Shown: positions 8,501 to 16,633, numbered from the stretch's first letter. The stretch is DNA of 64,000 nucleotides from Rugosimonospora acidiphila (GCF_039543385.1 NZ_BAABJQ010000018.1:124001-188000), one strand, 5' to 3'. The notes: generated by a model from the letters alone, not told the origin. A program made the numbers and translations.

Positions 8501-10285
8501 TCAGCCGCCGAGGCGGGCCAGCTCCTCGTCCACAATGGACTTGTCCAGCTTCTTGAACACCGGCTTCGGGGCGGCCACCTTCCGGCCCGGCTCGATCGGC
8601 ACCGACATCCAGCGCGCGCCCTTGGTGTAGTCGCCGGTCAGCACCGGGTACGCCGGCCCACCGTCTAGGTCCTCAACCTCCACAATGGACGGCAGCGGTG
8701 CGTGCACCCCCGACCCGCCCAGCAGCTCGTGGATCGTCTGTGCGGCGTGCGGCAGGAACGGGGTCAGCAGGATGTTGCAGTCGCTGACCGCCTGCAGCGC
8801 CACGTGCAGGATGGTGCCGAGCCGCTCCGGGTCATCCTTGATCTTCCACGGCGCCTGGTCCGACAGGTACTTGTTGGCCTCGCCCACGACCCGCATGGCC
8901 TCGTTGATGGCCTGCTTCTGGCGGTGCCTGGCGATCAGGTCGCCCACCGTGTCGAACGCGGTGCGGACCGAAGCCAGCAGTGCCTCGTCGGCCTCGGTCA
9001 GCGGCCCGGCCGGCGGGATGGCGCCGAAGTTCTTCGCGGCCATCGACACCGACCGGTTGACCAGGTTGCCCCAGCCGGCCACCAACTCGTCGTTGTTGCG
9101 CCGCAGGAACTCCGACCAGGTGAAGTCGGTATCCGTCGTCTCCGGCCCGGCCACCGCGATGAAATACCGCAGCGCGTCCGCGTCGTATCGGGACAGGAAG
9201 TCGCGCACGTAGATGACGACGGAACGGGACGAGGAGAACTTGCGGCCCTCCATCGTCAGGTACTCGCTGGATACGATCTCGGTGGGCAGCGCCAACTTGC
9301 CGTACCCGCCCGGCTCACCGCCCCGGGAGCCCTCGCCGTTGTACCCGAGCAGCTCGGCCGGCCAGATCTGGGCATGGAAGGTGATGTTGTCCTTGCCCAT
9401 GAAGTACGCCGACCGGGCGTCCTCGGCGTCGGCCGACCACCACTTCTTCCAGGCATCCGGATCGCCCGAACGGCGGGCCCACTCGATCGCCGCCGACAGG
9501 TACCCGACGACCGCGTCGAACCAGACGTACAGCCGCTTGTTCGGGTTGTCCTCCCAGCCGGGCAGCGGAACCGGGATGCCCCAGTCGATGTCCCGGGTCA
9601 TCGCCCTGGGCCGGACGTCGTCCAGCAGGTTGAGCGCGAACTTGAGCACGTTGGGGCGCCAGTCGGTGCGGGCCTTGAGCCACTCCGACAGCGCGTCGGC
9701 CAGGGCCGGCAGGTCCAGCAGGTAGTGCTCGGTCTCGACGAACTCCGGCGCCTCCCCGTTGATCCGGGAGCGCGGGTTGATCAGATCGACCGGGTCGAGC
9801 TGGTTGCCGCAGTTGTCACACTGGTCGCCGCGGGCCTCCGGGTACCCGCAGATCGGACAGGTGCCCTCGATGTAGCGGTCGGGCAGGGTCCGGCCGGTGG
9901 AGGGCGAGATGGCGCCCTGGGTGACTTCCTTGATCATGTACCCGTTGCGGTGCACCCCGCGGAACAGCTCCTGCGCCACCGCGTAGTGGTTGCGCGTGGT
10001 GGTCCGGGTGAACAGGTCGTAGGACAGGCCCAGCGCGTGCAGGTCCTCGACGATCAGCCGGTTGTACCGGTCGGCCAGTTCGCGGGGGGTGACGCCCTCG
10101 CGCTCCGCCTGGACCAGGATCGGCGTGCCGTGTTCGTCCGTGCCGGAGATCATGAGCACGTCGTGGCCGGCCATCCGCATGTACCGGCTGTAAACGTCGG
10201 AGGGAACCCCGAAGCCGGACACATGACCGATGTGGCGCGGGCCGTTGGCATACGGCCAGGCGACCGCGGCGAGAACGTGGCTCAT
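8501..10285 (-). CDS. metG: Methionyl-tRNA synthetase
   Basis: Class I aminoacyl-tRNA synthetase that charges tRNA-Met, including the initiator. 594 residues. The frame is open another 34 codons upstream, but family alignment places the start at ATG 10285 (MSHVLAAVAWPYANG). The HIGH motif is at 18-21. A zinc knuckle with four Cys (CPICG...CDNCG) lies near 142-160, and the KMSKS-equivalent is KFSSSR near 345. The C-terminal helical anticodon domain follows, with no Trbp111 extension. It lies 43 bases downstream of rsmI on the same strand and is probably cotranscribed. Its end converges with the hypothetical gene at 7136. Confidence 0.97.
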   Translation of the reverse strand: MSHVLAAVAWPYANGPRHIGHVSGFGVPSDVYSRYMRMAGHDVLMISGTDEHGTPILVQAEREGVTPRELADRYNRLIVEDLHALGLSYDLFTRTTTRNHYAVAQELFRGVHRNGYMIKEVTQGAISPSTGRTLPDRYIEGTCPICGYPEARGDQCDNCGNQLDPVDLINPRSRINGEAPEFVETEHYLLDLPALADALSEWLKARTDWRPNVLKFALNLLDDVRPRAMTRDIDWGIPVPLPGWEDNPNKRLYVWFDAVVGYLSAAIEWARRSGDPDAWKKWWSADAEDARSAYFMGKDNITFHAQIWPAELLGYNGEGSRGGEPGGYGKLALPTEIVSSEYLTMEGRKFSSSRSVVIYVRDFLSRYDADALRYFIAVAGPETTDTDFTWSEFLRRNNDELVAGWGNLVNRSVSMAAKNFGAIPPAGPLTEADEALLASVRTAFDTVGDLIARHRQKQAINEAMRVVGEANKYLSDQAPWKIKDDPERLGTILHVALQAVSDCNILLTPFLPHAAQTIHELLGGSGVHAPLPSIVEVEDLDGGPAYPVLTGDYTKGARWMSVPIEPGRKVAAPKPVFKKLDKSIVDEELARLGG

Positions 10286-10328
10286 GGTGTACCAGCGTAG
10301 TGGCTGGGTGCGGCACGCCCGAAATCGA

Positions 10329-11171
10329 TTAGCCGGCCACCACGAGGTTGTAGACCTCCCGCCTGGGCAGACCGTACGACCGGGCAATTTCGGCGATGGC
10401 GTCCCTGCGCGGCGTACCGGCGGCCTCCAGGTCGGCCACCTCGGCCAGCAGCGCCGCGTCGCTCGGCCGCACCGCGGCGGCGACCGGCGCCCCGCCCACC
10501 ACGAGGGTGATCTCCCCTCGCGGCGGGTTGGCCCCGGCCCACTCGACCAGCTCGCCGAGCGGCAGCCGGACGACCTCCTCGTAGGTCTTGGTCAGCTCCC
10601 GGCACAGCGCGGCCGGTCGCCCGTCGCCGAAGGCGGCCGCGAGGTCGGCCAGCGTGGCGGCGATGCGGTGCGGAGCCTCGAAGAAGACCAGGGTCCGCTC
10701 CTCGGCGCCGAGCGCGGCCAGCCGGGACCGCCGCTCGCCCGGCTTGCGGGGCAGGAATCCCTCGAAGCAGAACCGGTCGCTGGGCAGCCCGGACAGGGCC
10801 AACGCGGTGGTCACCGCGCTCGGCCCGGGTGCTGAGGTGACCGGTATGCCCGCCTCGATGGCCGCCCGGACCAGCCGGTATCCCGGATCGGAGACGCTCG
10901 GCATGCCGCCGTCGGTGATCACCGCTACCACCGCTCCCGAAAGCATCGCCTCGACCAGGTCGGGAGTGCGCCGCTCCTCGTTGCCCTCGAAGTACGAGAC
11001 GATCCGGCCGGGCAGCACGATGTCCAGTTCGCGGGCCAACCGGATCAGCCGGCGGGTGTCCTCGGCCGCCACCAGGTCGGCCTCGACCAGGGCGGTGCGC
11101 AGCCGGGCCGAGGCGTCCGCGACGTTGCCGAGCGGCGCGCCGACCAGGAGCAGTCGTCCCTGAGTGTCCAC
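10329..11171 (-). CDS. rsmI: 16S rRNA (cytidine-1402-2'-O)-methyltransferase RsmI
   Basis: SAM-dependent 2'-O-methylation of C1402 in 16S rRNA, in the ribosomal P site. 280 residues from GTG 11171, preceded by GAAGGGGG at good spacing. Longer upstream starts extend into unconserved sequence. Tetrapyrrole-methylase fold: the N-terminal LLLVGAPLGNVAD segment, DTRRL, VITDGGMPSVSDPGYRLV and GPSAVTTALALSGLP are family signatures. It is the first gene of the rsmI-metG pair and diverges from the O-mannosyltransferase gene, the usual actinobacterial arrangement. Confidence 0.96.
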   Translation of the reverse strand: MDTQGRLLLVGAPLGNVADASARLRTALVEADLVAAEDTRRLIRLARELDIVLPGRIVSYFEGNEERRTPDLVEAMLSGAVVAVITDGGMPSVSDPGYRLVRAAIEAGIPVTSAPGPSAVTTALALSGLPSDRFCFEGFLPRKPGERRSRLAALGAEERTLVFFEAPHRIAATLADLAAAFGDGRPAALCRELTKTYEEVVRLPLGELVEWAGANPPRGEITLVVGGAPVAAAVRPSDAALLAEVADLEAAGTPRRDAIAEIARSYGLPRREVYNLVVAG

Positions 11172-11689
11172 CGCGCCCCCTTCGTTGCCTGACTGCCTAT
11201 CTTCCCCGGCCGCGCCGGGCGCCCTGCCGGGCGGTCCCATCTCCCCGAGCGATCCCTCCGTTCCAGCCGGTCCCCCCCCGTCCCGGCCGGTCCGGCCGTC
11301 CCCGTCGGTCTCGTCGTCTCAGCTGGTACGGCCGTCCCCGCCCACGGGGAGTCGCCGATCCGGTGCCTGCCGGGCCTCGCCGACTTTCCCGAGCCGTCTC
11401 CGAGGGTCTTGTTGGGCTTTCCTGAGCCATTTCCGAGGATCTTGTCGAACTCTCGTGGGCCATCTCGGGGTCGTGCCAGGCTCCGCACCGCCTCCCGGAC
11501 CCTTGCCGGATCGGCTGGCGCCCTGCCCGGCGCGGTCGCGGGTCGAGCCGATTCCGGCCGCTGAGCAGGGCGGACGGGGCCGAGTGGCCCACTGCGGACC
11601 CGGTTGTCGGGGCGGCCCGGCCGGCCGCGGTTCAGATCCGATGCGCGACGGGTGTGCCCAGCAGCCGAGCGCAGCCTACGATCGCAGGC
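11172..11689. other. 518-bp divergent intergenic region
   Basis: Lies between rsmI (minus) and the O-mannosyltransferase gene (plus). Pro/Arg/Ser-rich reading frames cross it, but none has family features. It holds a degenerate 33-bp repeat (11385-11483). Promoters for both flanking genes must lie here, but I could not place them. Confidence 0.5.
11385..11483. repeat. Three degenerate 33-bp tandem repeats
   Basis: Three consecutive 33-base units start at 11385, 11418 and 11451. All share a GAGCC/GGGCC, TTTCCGAGG-like and TCTTGT/TCGTG pattern. The first two agree at about 26 positions, and the third is more diverged. The unit is a multiple of three but lies in no supported gene. Confidence 0.6.
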
Positions 11690-13279
11690 GTGACTTCGGC
11701 GGTGATGACCGAGCCCGGGCCCGAGGCGGCCGACCAGGCGCCAGCGGTGCCAGAGATCACCCGTCGGCGGCTCGCACCGCCGATGCCGTCCGATGGGTGG
11801 AGATCCTGGGTCGCCACGGCGGTGATCGTGGCGATCGCCGCGATAATCCGGCTGGTCAACCTCAGTCATCCCAAGGGGAAGATCTTCGACGAGGTCTACT
11901 ACGCGGTCGACGCCCACCACCTGCTCCTGCACGGCGTGGAATGGGACGACAAGACGAATACTGGTTCCTTCGTCGTGCACCCGCCGCTGGGCAAGTGGCT
12001 GATCGGCGCCGGCGAGGCCGTCTTCGGGTACAACGACTTCGGCTGGCGGATCTCGGCGGCGATCGCCGGCACCATCGCCGTGCTGATCGTGATCCGGCTG
12101 GCCCGGCGGTTGTTCCGCTCCACCGTGCTGGGGTGCGCGGCCGGGCTGCTGATGGCGCTCGACGGGCTGGAGTTCGTGCTGTCCCGGGTGGCGCTGCTGG
12201 ACATCTTCCTGCTGATGTTCGTGCTGGCCGCGTTCGCCTGTCTGGTGATGGACCGGGAGCATCATCGTCGCCGGTGGCTACGGGCGCTGGAGCGGGGGAT
12301 GGACCCCACCTCCCCCAATCGCGATGGGCGCCCGCCGTTCGCGATGCCATGGTGGCGGCTGGCCGCCGGGGTGATGACCGGCTGCGCGATGGCGGTCAAG
12401 TGGAGCGCCCTCTGGTACATCATCGTGTTCGTGGTGCTGATCTATCTCTGGGAGGTCGGCACCCGCAAGAGCGCCGGTGTCCGGCGCCCCTGGCGGGACG
12501 CGTTCCTGGACGAGATCGGCTGGGTGGCCGTATTCGGGCTGGTGATCATCGGCGTCTACCTGGCCAGCTGGACCGGATGGTTCGCCAGCAGCCAGGGCTG
12601 GGATCGGCACTGGCTCGCCTCGCAGGGGCACCGGGAGCTGCCGATCATCGGCTCGCTGGTCAACCTGTGGCACTACCACCGAGAGGCACTGCACTTCCAC
12701 GACACGCTGACCACCCCACACCCGTACCAGTCCTGGCCCTGGCAGTGGCTGCTGCTGGGCAGGCCGGTCGCGTTCTCCTACAACAGCAGCGGAACGTGCG
12801 GCGCGGCGACGTGCTCGTCGGAGGTACTGCTGCTGGGCACTCCGGTGCTGTGGTGGTCGTTCATCCCGGCGCTGTTCGGGCTGGCCTGGTTCGGGATCAG
12901 CCGCCGGGACTGGCGCGCGCTGGCCATCGGCCTCGGCGTGATGGCGAGCATCCTGCCGTGGTTCCCCTACGAGGCCGACGACCGGACGATGTTCTACTTC
13001 TACGTCGCGCCGGCCGAACCGTTCCTCATCCTGGCCGTTGTCTATGTACTTGGCGCGCTGATCCGCAGCCCGGCCCGCAACGTCGCGACCACCCATTCGC
13101 CCGGGGGCATCGAGCTGCTTGAACCAGCCGACCGAAGACTCATGGGCACGGTATTCGCGGGCGCCTATATGGTGGCGGTGGCGGTGATCTTCGCGTACTT
13201 CTACCCGATCTACGTCGGGAAGGTCATCACCTACGCCCAGTGGCTGGCTCGAATGTGGTTGGGTAACCGCTGGATCTAG
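11690..13279 (+). CDS. pmt: Protein O-mannosyltransferase, GT39 family
   Basis: Integral membrane enzyme that transfers mannose from polyprenyl-phosphate-mannose to Ser/Thr of exported proteins. About 529 residues from GTG 11690, or 524 from ATG 11705, with no strong ribosome binding site at either. The first membrane helix is near 30-50, followed by an extracellular loop with IFDEVYYA (the family's catalytic acidic residue) and HPPLGKWLIGAG. About ten membrane segments follow, with a conserved C-terminal block including SSEVLLLGTPVLWW and PWFPYEADDRTMFYFY. It is divergent from rsmI, and secreted proteins such as those at 432 and 3479 are plausible substrates. Confidence 0.93.
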   Translation: MTSAVMTEPGPEAADQAPAVPEITRRRLAPPMPSDGWRSWVATAVIVAIAAIIRLVNLSHPKGKIFDEVYYAVDAHHLLLHGVEWDDKTNTGSFVVHPPLGKWLIGAGEAVFGYNDFGWRISAAIAGTIAVLIVIRLARRLFRSTVLGCAAGLLMALDGLEFVLSRVALLDIFLLMFVLAAFACLVMDREHHRRRWLRALERGMDPTSPNRDGRPPFAMPWWRLAAGVMTGCAMAVKWSALWYIIVFVVLIYLWEVGTRKSAGVRRPWRDAFLDEIGWVAVFGLVIIGVYLASWTGWFASSQGWDRHWLASQGHRELPIIGSLVNLWHYHREALHFHDTLTTPHPYQSWPWQWLLLGRPVAFSYNSSGTCGAATCSSEVLLLGTPVLWWSFIPALFGLAWFGISRRDWRALAIGLGVMASILPWFPYEADDRTMFYFYVAPAEPFLILAVVYVLGALIRSPARNVATTHSPGGIELLEPADRRLMGTVFAGAYMVAVAVIFAYFYPIYVGKVITYAQWLARMWLGNRWI

Positions 13280-13298
13280 CGAGGCCCCGTCCCGTAGC

Positions 13299-13342
13299 GG
13301 GCCCGTCCCGCCCGCTGCGCGCCGCAGCCGGTGGGCGGGCCC
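13299..13342. terminator. Probable bidirectional terminator
   Basis: GGGCCCG near 13299 and the GGGCGGGCCC arm ending at 13342 can form an imperfect GC-rich hairpin between the convergent O-mannosyltransferase gene and the second PRPP synthetase gene. No T-run is present. Confidence 0.45.
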
Positions 13343-13386
13343 ATTAGCCCAGTCGCTCCCTGGTCCGGTCGTGGCCCGGCCGGGGC

Positions 13387-14334
13387 TCAGACCTGGTCGA
13401 ACAGGACGCTGACGGACTCACCGTTGTGGATGCGGCGCATCGCCTCGGCGAGCGCCGGCGCGATCGACAGCACCCGGAGCTTCGGCATTTGCTTGTCCGG
13501 CGGGATCGGCACCGTGTTGGTGCAGACCACCTCCAGCACGTCCTCCGCCGCGCTGATCCGGTCCAGGGCCCCATCCGCGAACAGCCCGTGTGTGCAGGCC
13601 ACCCGGATCGAGTTGACCTTCAGCTCGCGCAGCCGGTCGAGTAGCTCCAGCACGGTGCTGCCCCGGGCGATCTCGTCATCGAGAACGATGACGTCCTTGC
13701 CCATCACCTCGCCGATGACCGCGCTGATGCTCACCCGGTCGTCCTCGTACCGCTGCTTCGCGCCGGCGGCGACCGGTACCCCGAGGAGCCGGGCGAAGTC
13801 GGCGGCCGGCTTGGCGTTGCCCAGGTCGGGCGAGACGACCACCGCATTGTCCAGGTCGTACTGGCGGAAGTGCGCGGCCAGCTCACGCAGGGCGTGCAGA
13901 TGATCAACGGGCACGCTGAAGAACCCGTGTACCTGCGGGGAGTGCAGGGTCATCGCGAGCACCCGGTCGGCGCCGGCGGCGACCATCAAGTCGGCCACCA
14001 ACCGGCCGCCGATCGAGATGCGCGGGGCGTCCTTCTTGTCGGACCGGGCGTACGCGTAGTGGGGGAGCACCACGGTGGTGCGTGCGGCGGACGCGCCCTT
14101 GGCGGCGTCCAGCATCAGCAGCAGCTCGACCAGGTTCTCCTGAACCGGGGGGACCAGCGGCTGGATCAGGAAGACGTCCCGCTCGCGGCAGTTGGCCTGG
14201 AGCTGAACCTCCAGGCAGTCGTTGGCGAACCGGCTGACCCGCACCGGGCGCAACGGAGTGCCCAGGTGAGCGCAGATCTCGGCGGCCAGTTCGGGGTGGG
14301 CGTTGCCGCTGAACACCGCGATGTCCTCGTGCAC
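13387..14334 (-). CDS. Ribose-phosphate pyrophosphokinase paralogue
   Basis: Predicted PRPP synthetase (ribose-5-phosphate plus ATP gives PRPP plus AMP), 315 residues. GTG 14334 matches the conserved N-terminus (HEDIAVFSGNAHPELA). It keeps the FANDCLEV region, the catalytic-loop Lys in YARSDKKDAPRIS, and SPDLGNAKPAADFA. Two key segments differ from the canonical prs at 27250: HSPQVHGFF replaces HTAQIQGFF, and the PRPP-binding loop is VLDDEIARGST instead of IVDDMIDTGGT. Actinomycetes often carry such a second copy. It may have different regulation or ribose-phosphate handling, or be a regulatory subunit. It is convergent with the O-mannosyltransferase gene and follows the DivIVA-like gene after a hairpin. 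Confidence 0.88.
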   Translation of the reverse strand: MHEDIAVFSGNAHPELAAEICAHLGTPLRPVRVSRFANDCLEVQLQANCRERDVFLIQPLVPPVQENLVELLLMLDAAKGASAARTTVVLPHYAYARSDKKDAPRISIGGRLVADLMVAAGADRVLAMTLHSPQVHGFFSVPVDHLHALRELAAHFRQYDLDNAVVVSPDLGNAKPAADFARLLGVPVAAGAKQRYEDDRVSISAVIGEVMGKDVIVLDDEIARGSTVLELLDRLRELKVNSIRVACTHGLFADGALDRISAAEDVLEVVCTNTVPIPPDKQMPKLRVLSIAPALAEAMRRIHNGESVSVLFDQV

Positions 14335-14534
14335 GCCGCAACCATAGCCGGCACCCGGGCGACACGATCGGCTCCCGGAGCGGAGTGTGACCGAGTACCG
14401 TTTCGGGCCGTTCGGCACCGCCCCGCGAACCGGACGGCCAGGTCGGAAACCGGCACCCGCCACGCCTCCCCGGCGGGTCACTTCTCCGGCCCCGGGTCAC
14501 GTCTCCGCCCCGGGCCACGCCTCCCCGGCGGGTA

Positions 14535-14577
14535 CCGTGCCCGGCCGGGCGGAGGTCCGTGTGCCGGCCGGGCACGG
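14535..14577 (-). terminator. Perfect 14-bp stem hairpin
   Basis: CCGTGCCCGGCCGG (14535-14548) pairs perfectly with CCGGCCGGGCACGG (14564-14577) across a 15-base loop, two bases past the stop of the DivIVA-like gene on the minus strand. It probably ends that three-gene unit. No T-run. Confidence 0.7.
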
Positions 14578-14579
14578 GG

Positions 14580-14912
14580 TCATCGGCGTCGGTGGGTCGA
14601 GTACTGCTCGGCCTGCCAGCGCCTGAGTCCGAGCTTGATCCGCTCGTTCTCCGAGCGGAGGTGGAGGATCTCCTGTCGCAGCGCGCGCTCCATCTGATCG
14701 CGGGCTGCCAGCACATCGGCGATCCGGCCGAGGAATGCCCGCACCTCGGCGGCGTCCAGGCCGAACCAGAACCAGCGGCGCCGGAACTTCGCGCCGGTCA
14801 CCTCCTGGGGGTGCATCAGTCGCATCATCGGCCGGCGTCCCATCGCGTGAAGCACCGTGATCCGGTGTGCCCGGCGCGGCCGGGGAGTCCGATCGAGTTC
14901 ACTCCCGTTCAC
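14580..14912 (-). CDS. Small DivIVA-domain-like protein
   Basis: Protein of 110 residues (GTG 14912), or about 82 if translation starts at one of the Met codons near residues 24-34. The core LMHPQEVTGAKF...GLDAAEVRAFLGRIADVL matches the short N-terminal DivIVA/Wag31 motif in actinobacterial DivIVA-domain proteins. A predicted coiled coil follows (RDQMERALRQEILHLRSENERIK). DivIVA proteins bind curved membrane at poles and septa, but this one lacks the long coiled-coil tail. It overlaps the upstream methyltransferase gene by 14 bases if GTG 14912 is used, so the two are translated from one transcript. Function here is unknown. Confidence 0.72.
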   Translation of the reverse strand: MNGSELDRTPRPRRAHRITVLHAMGRRPMMRLMHPQEVTGAKFRRRWFWFGLDAAEVRAFLGRIADVLAARDQMERALRQEILHLRSENERIKLGLRRWQAEQYSTHRRR

Positions 14913-15729
14913 CGTCCTCGGTGGACAGTCGTCGCCCGCTGGTGCTGTAGAGCAGGTGTCCGTGGAGCACGAGCGAGGGGTCGCCGAGCAGGACGTGTAC
15001 CCGGTCGAGCTCTTCGTCGGTCAGGCCGGCGGCGAGTAGCTCTTCCTCCAACTGACCGGCCCCGGCGTCGAGCAGCCGGCATCCGGGGCCGCCGCCGCTC
15101 CAGGTGGCGCCGTACGTGACGGCCTGTACCTCGGTGAACCCCTCCTCCATGAAGGCGAGCAGGGCCCGCCGGGACCAGCTGCGGTCGTTGCCGTGCTCGG
15201 CGAGGATCCGCAGGTGCGTGAGGTGGAACCGGCGCAGCAGCGCCGCGTCCTCCTCGGTCTGGGCGTGCGCCACGATCTCGTGCGGCGGCGTGGGCCAGAA
15301 GTCCTCGGTCAGCAGCACCCCGCCGAGTGCGACCGCCTCGGCGAGCCGCTGGAGCACCCGGCGCCGCTGCGGCAGCTGGTTCAGCAGCAACCGGGCGTGC
15401 ACCAGGTCGTACGTCTCGCCGGGCGGTAGCGAGGCCACGAGGTCGGGCCGCGGCGGGTACGGCCGGGGGTGGTCCGGAATCAGCCGGGGGCCGGTGTCCA
15501 TCGTCCTGACCGATCCGTCCGGGCCCACCCGGTCCGCCAGCCAGGCGGCCACGCTTCCCGCACCCGCGCCGATCACCAGGCATCGGGCACCGGTCAGATC
15601 GAGCAGGCCGGTGATCCGCCACCTGCTGAGCGGGTCGAGCAGCGAGGTCAGGGCCTCGTGCGGCGCGACGGACCCGCCGTTGTCATGGTCGTTGTCGTGC
15701 GCGTACGCCTCGGTTGCCGGGCCGGTCAC
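14899..15729 (-). CDS. SAM-dependent methyltransferase (class I)
   Basis: Protein of 276 residues. GTG 15729 is chosen because a full GGAAGGAGG lies seven bases upstream. The longer upstream frame is His/Arg low-complexity sequence. Motif I is CLVIGAGAGSVAAWLADRVG, followed by the acidic residue in VRTMDTGPR and a YDLVHARLLLNQLPQR motif typical of UbiE/small-molecule methyltransferases. The C-terminal half (FHLTHLRILAEHGND, YGATWSGGG) resembles actinomycete secondary-metabolite-type enzymes. Substrate unknown. Its start overlaps the stop of the 67-residue ORF upstream (GTGA), and its end overlaps the DivIVA-like gene, so three genes are translationally chained. Confidence 0.88.
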   Translation of the reverse strand: MTGPATEAYAHDNDHDNGGSVAPHEALTSLLDPLSRWRITGLLDLTGARCLVIGAGAGSVAAWLADRVGPDGSVRTMDTGPRLIPDHPRPYPPRPDLVASLPPGETYDLVHARLLLNQLPQRRRVLQRLAEAVALGGVLLTEDFWPTPPHEIVAHAQTEEDAALLRRFHLTHLRILAEHGNDRSWSRRALLAFMEEGFTEVQAVTYGATWSGGGPGCRLLDAGAGQLEEELLAAGLTDEELDRVHVLLGDPSLVLHGHLLYSTSGRRLSTEDGERE

Positions 15730-15929
15730 GCCGGGCCTCCTTCCGGGCGAGGGAGGAGGGTGAGCTTGCCTGTCGCCCTCGGGGCGGCGGGTCTCGCCGT
15801 GCCGCCGCAGGCCACCGGGGCTGGGGCGGCGACCGCCGGGCCGACCGGTGCGGTTCGCGTGGCGGCGGTGGTGACGGTCGCGGTGGCGGTGGCGGTGGCG
15901 GTGGCGAGCAGCTGACGCCGTGAAGCCAT
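15726..15929 (-). CDS. Small Ala/Thr/Pro-rich ORF upstream of methyltransferase
   Basis: 67 residues from ATG 15929, with AAAGGA about seven bases upstream. It begins MASRRQLLATATA, a twin-Arg-like start followed by an alternating Ala-Thr run. The run is encoded by a GGTGGC-type microsatellite (15882-15906). A Pro/Ala-rich stretch follows, with one Cys (residue 41), ending in PRPEGGPA. The stop overlaps the methyltransferase start (GTGA). It could be a leader ORF that couples translation, an exported peptide, or the decayed start of a secreted protein. Nothing supports a named family. Confidence 0.55.
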   Translation of the reverse strand: MASRRQLLATATATATATVTTAATRTAPVGPAVAAPAPVACGGTARPAAPRATGKLTLLPRPEGGPA

Positions 15930-15997
15930 GGGCTGTCCTTTCTGCTGGTTGCATGGCCGTGTCAGTTGGGTCCGCTGTGCGTGGTCCTGTGCCTCGG

Positions 15998-16065
15998 GCA
16001 CGACGTTCTTGAGCACGACGTCCTCCAGCACGACGTTCTTGAACACGACGTTTCGGGCACGACGG
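15998..16065. repeat. 15-bp tandem repeats (GCACGACGTTCTTGA-type)
   Basis: About four and a half 15-base units begin at 15998, 16013, 16028 and 16043, sharing GCACGACGT. On the minus strand, one open frame reads NVVFK-NVVLE-DVVLK-NVVPE, like pentapeptide repeats. That frame continues without a stop into the small ORF at 15929-15726, and a GTG at 16046 could start it. I see no good ribosome binding site for that longer form. Confidence 0.7.
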
Positions 16066-16151
16066 GGTCGCCCGTTGTCACGGCTGGCCGAGATGCTCGG
16101 TCGCTGTGAACGGGCTATTTGTGGACCGGATCGCGAGGCCGAATCGCCTGC

Positions 16152-16418
16152 TCAGATCCCGCGGTGCGACCACCTTCTGGGCCGGAGCGCGGTGGGCGAG
16201 GCGGGATCGAGTGGGCGGCGCACGCAGGCGGTCAGCATGCCGCGTGCGGCCAGGCCGGCCCGGGAACAGGGGAACATCTCGCCGCAGGTGCAGCGGCTGT
16301 CCTGTTCGGGCTGGTGTTCCAGGTGCAGTGCGTGCGCCACGCGCCAGAGCAGCGGGTCGGCGCACCCCTCCGGAGGCTGCTCGGGCGGATTCTCCGGGTC
16401 GTACTGAACGCGCGACAT
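16152..16418 (-). CDS. Small Cys/His-rich hypothetical protein
   Basis: 88 residues from ATG 16418, with GGGGAGG six bases upstream. It contains Cys 19, a CTCGEMFPC cluster (Cys 43, 45, 50) and Cys 65, together with His 28, 32 and 35, which suggests metal binding. The CxCG...PC plus AARGM arrangement is one I associate with small conserved actinobacterial proteins of unknown function, but I cannot name the family. It is divergent from the GntR gene at 16634, with a perfect palindrome between them. Confidence 0.72.
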   Translation of the reverse strand: MSRVQYDPENPPEQPPEGCADPLLWRVAHALHLEHQPEQDSRCTCGEMFPCSRAGLAARGMLTACVRRPLDPASPTALRPRRWSHRGI

Positions 16419-16573
16419 GGTGATCCTCCCCAGGAAACCGGCGGCCCGCTTCAGTCGGGCGTGCCGGCGCTATGCCGAAACACGGGCGGTAGGGGGCGTG
16501 GTGATCCCCGGCGAGCTGCCACTGGCGGCCTCACCCTCGACACCGGTTCCCTTGCCCGAAAGAGAAATACCAT

Positions 16574-16585
16574 ACCTACGTAGGT
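16574..16585. promoter_or_regulatory. Palindromic operator candidate, ACCTACGTAGGT
   Basis: Perfect 12-base palindrome 49 bases before the GntR start, followed by another TACGTA at 16585-16590. TTGACT at 16602-16607 may be a -35 box. GntR regulators commonly bind short TAC/GTA palindromes near their own genes, so autoregulation and control of the divergent small gene are plausible. Confidence 0.55.
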
Positions 16586-16633
16586 ACGTAAAGGCGCCTT
16601 CTTGACTGTACGTGACGACGTAGCGTCGGCATC

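Noticed and set aside
8702..10300. 532-codon plus-strand frame across metG
   Set aside because: Antisense shadow of metG. metG has all catalytic motifs.
11164..13122. 652-codon plus-strand frame overlapping the O-mannosyltransferase gene
   Set aside because: Different frame of the same strand. Arg/Gly/Pro-rich, no membrane segments or motifs.
15726..15929. RiPP precursor interpretation of the 67-residue ORF
   Set aside because: No leader/core features, only one Cys, and the neighbouring methyltransferase lacks the other RiPP enzymes. Kept only as a small coupled ORF.
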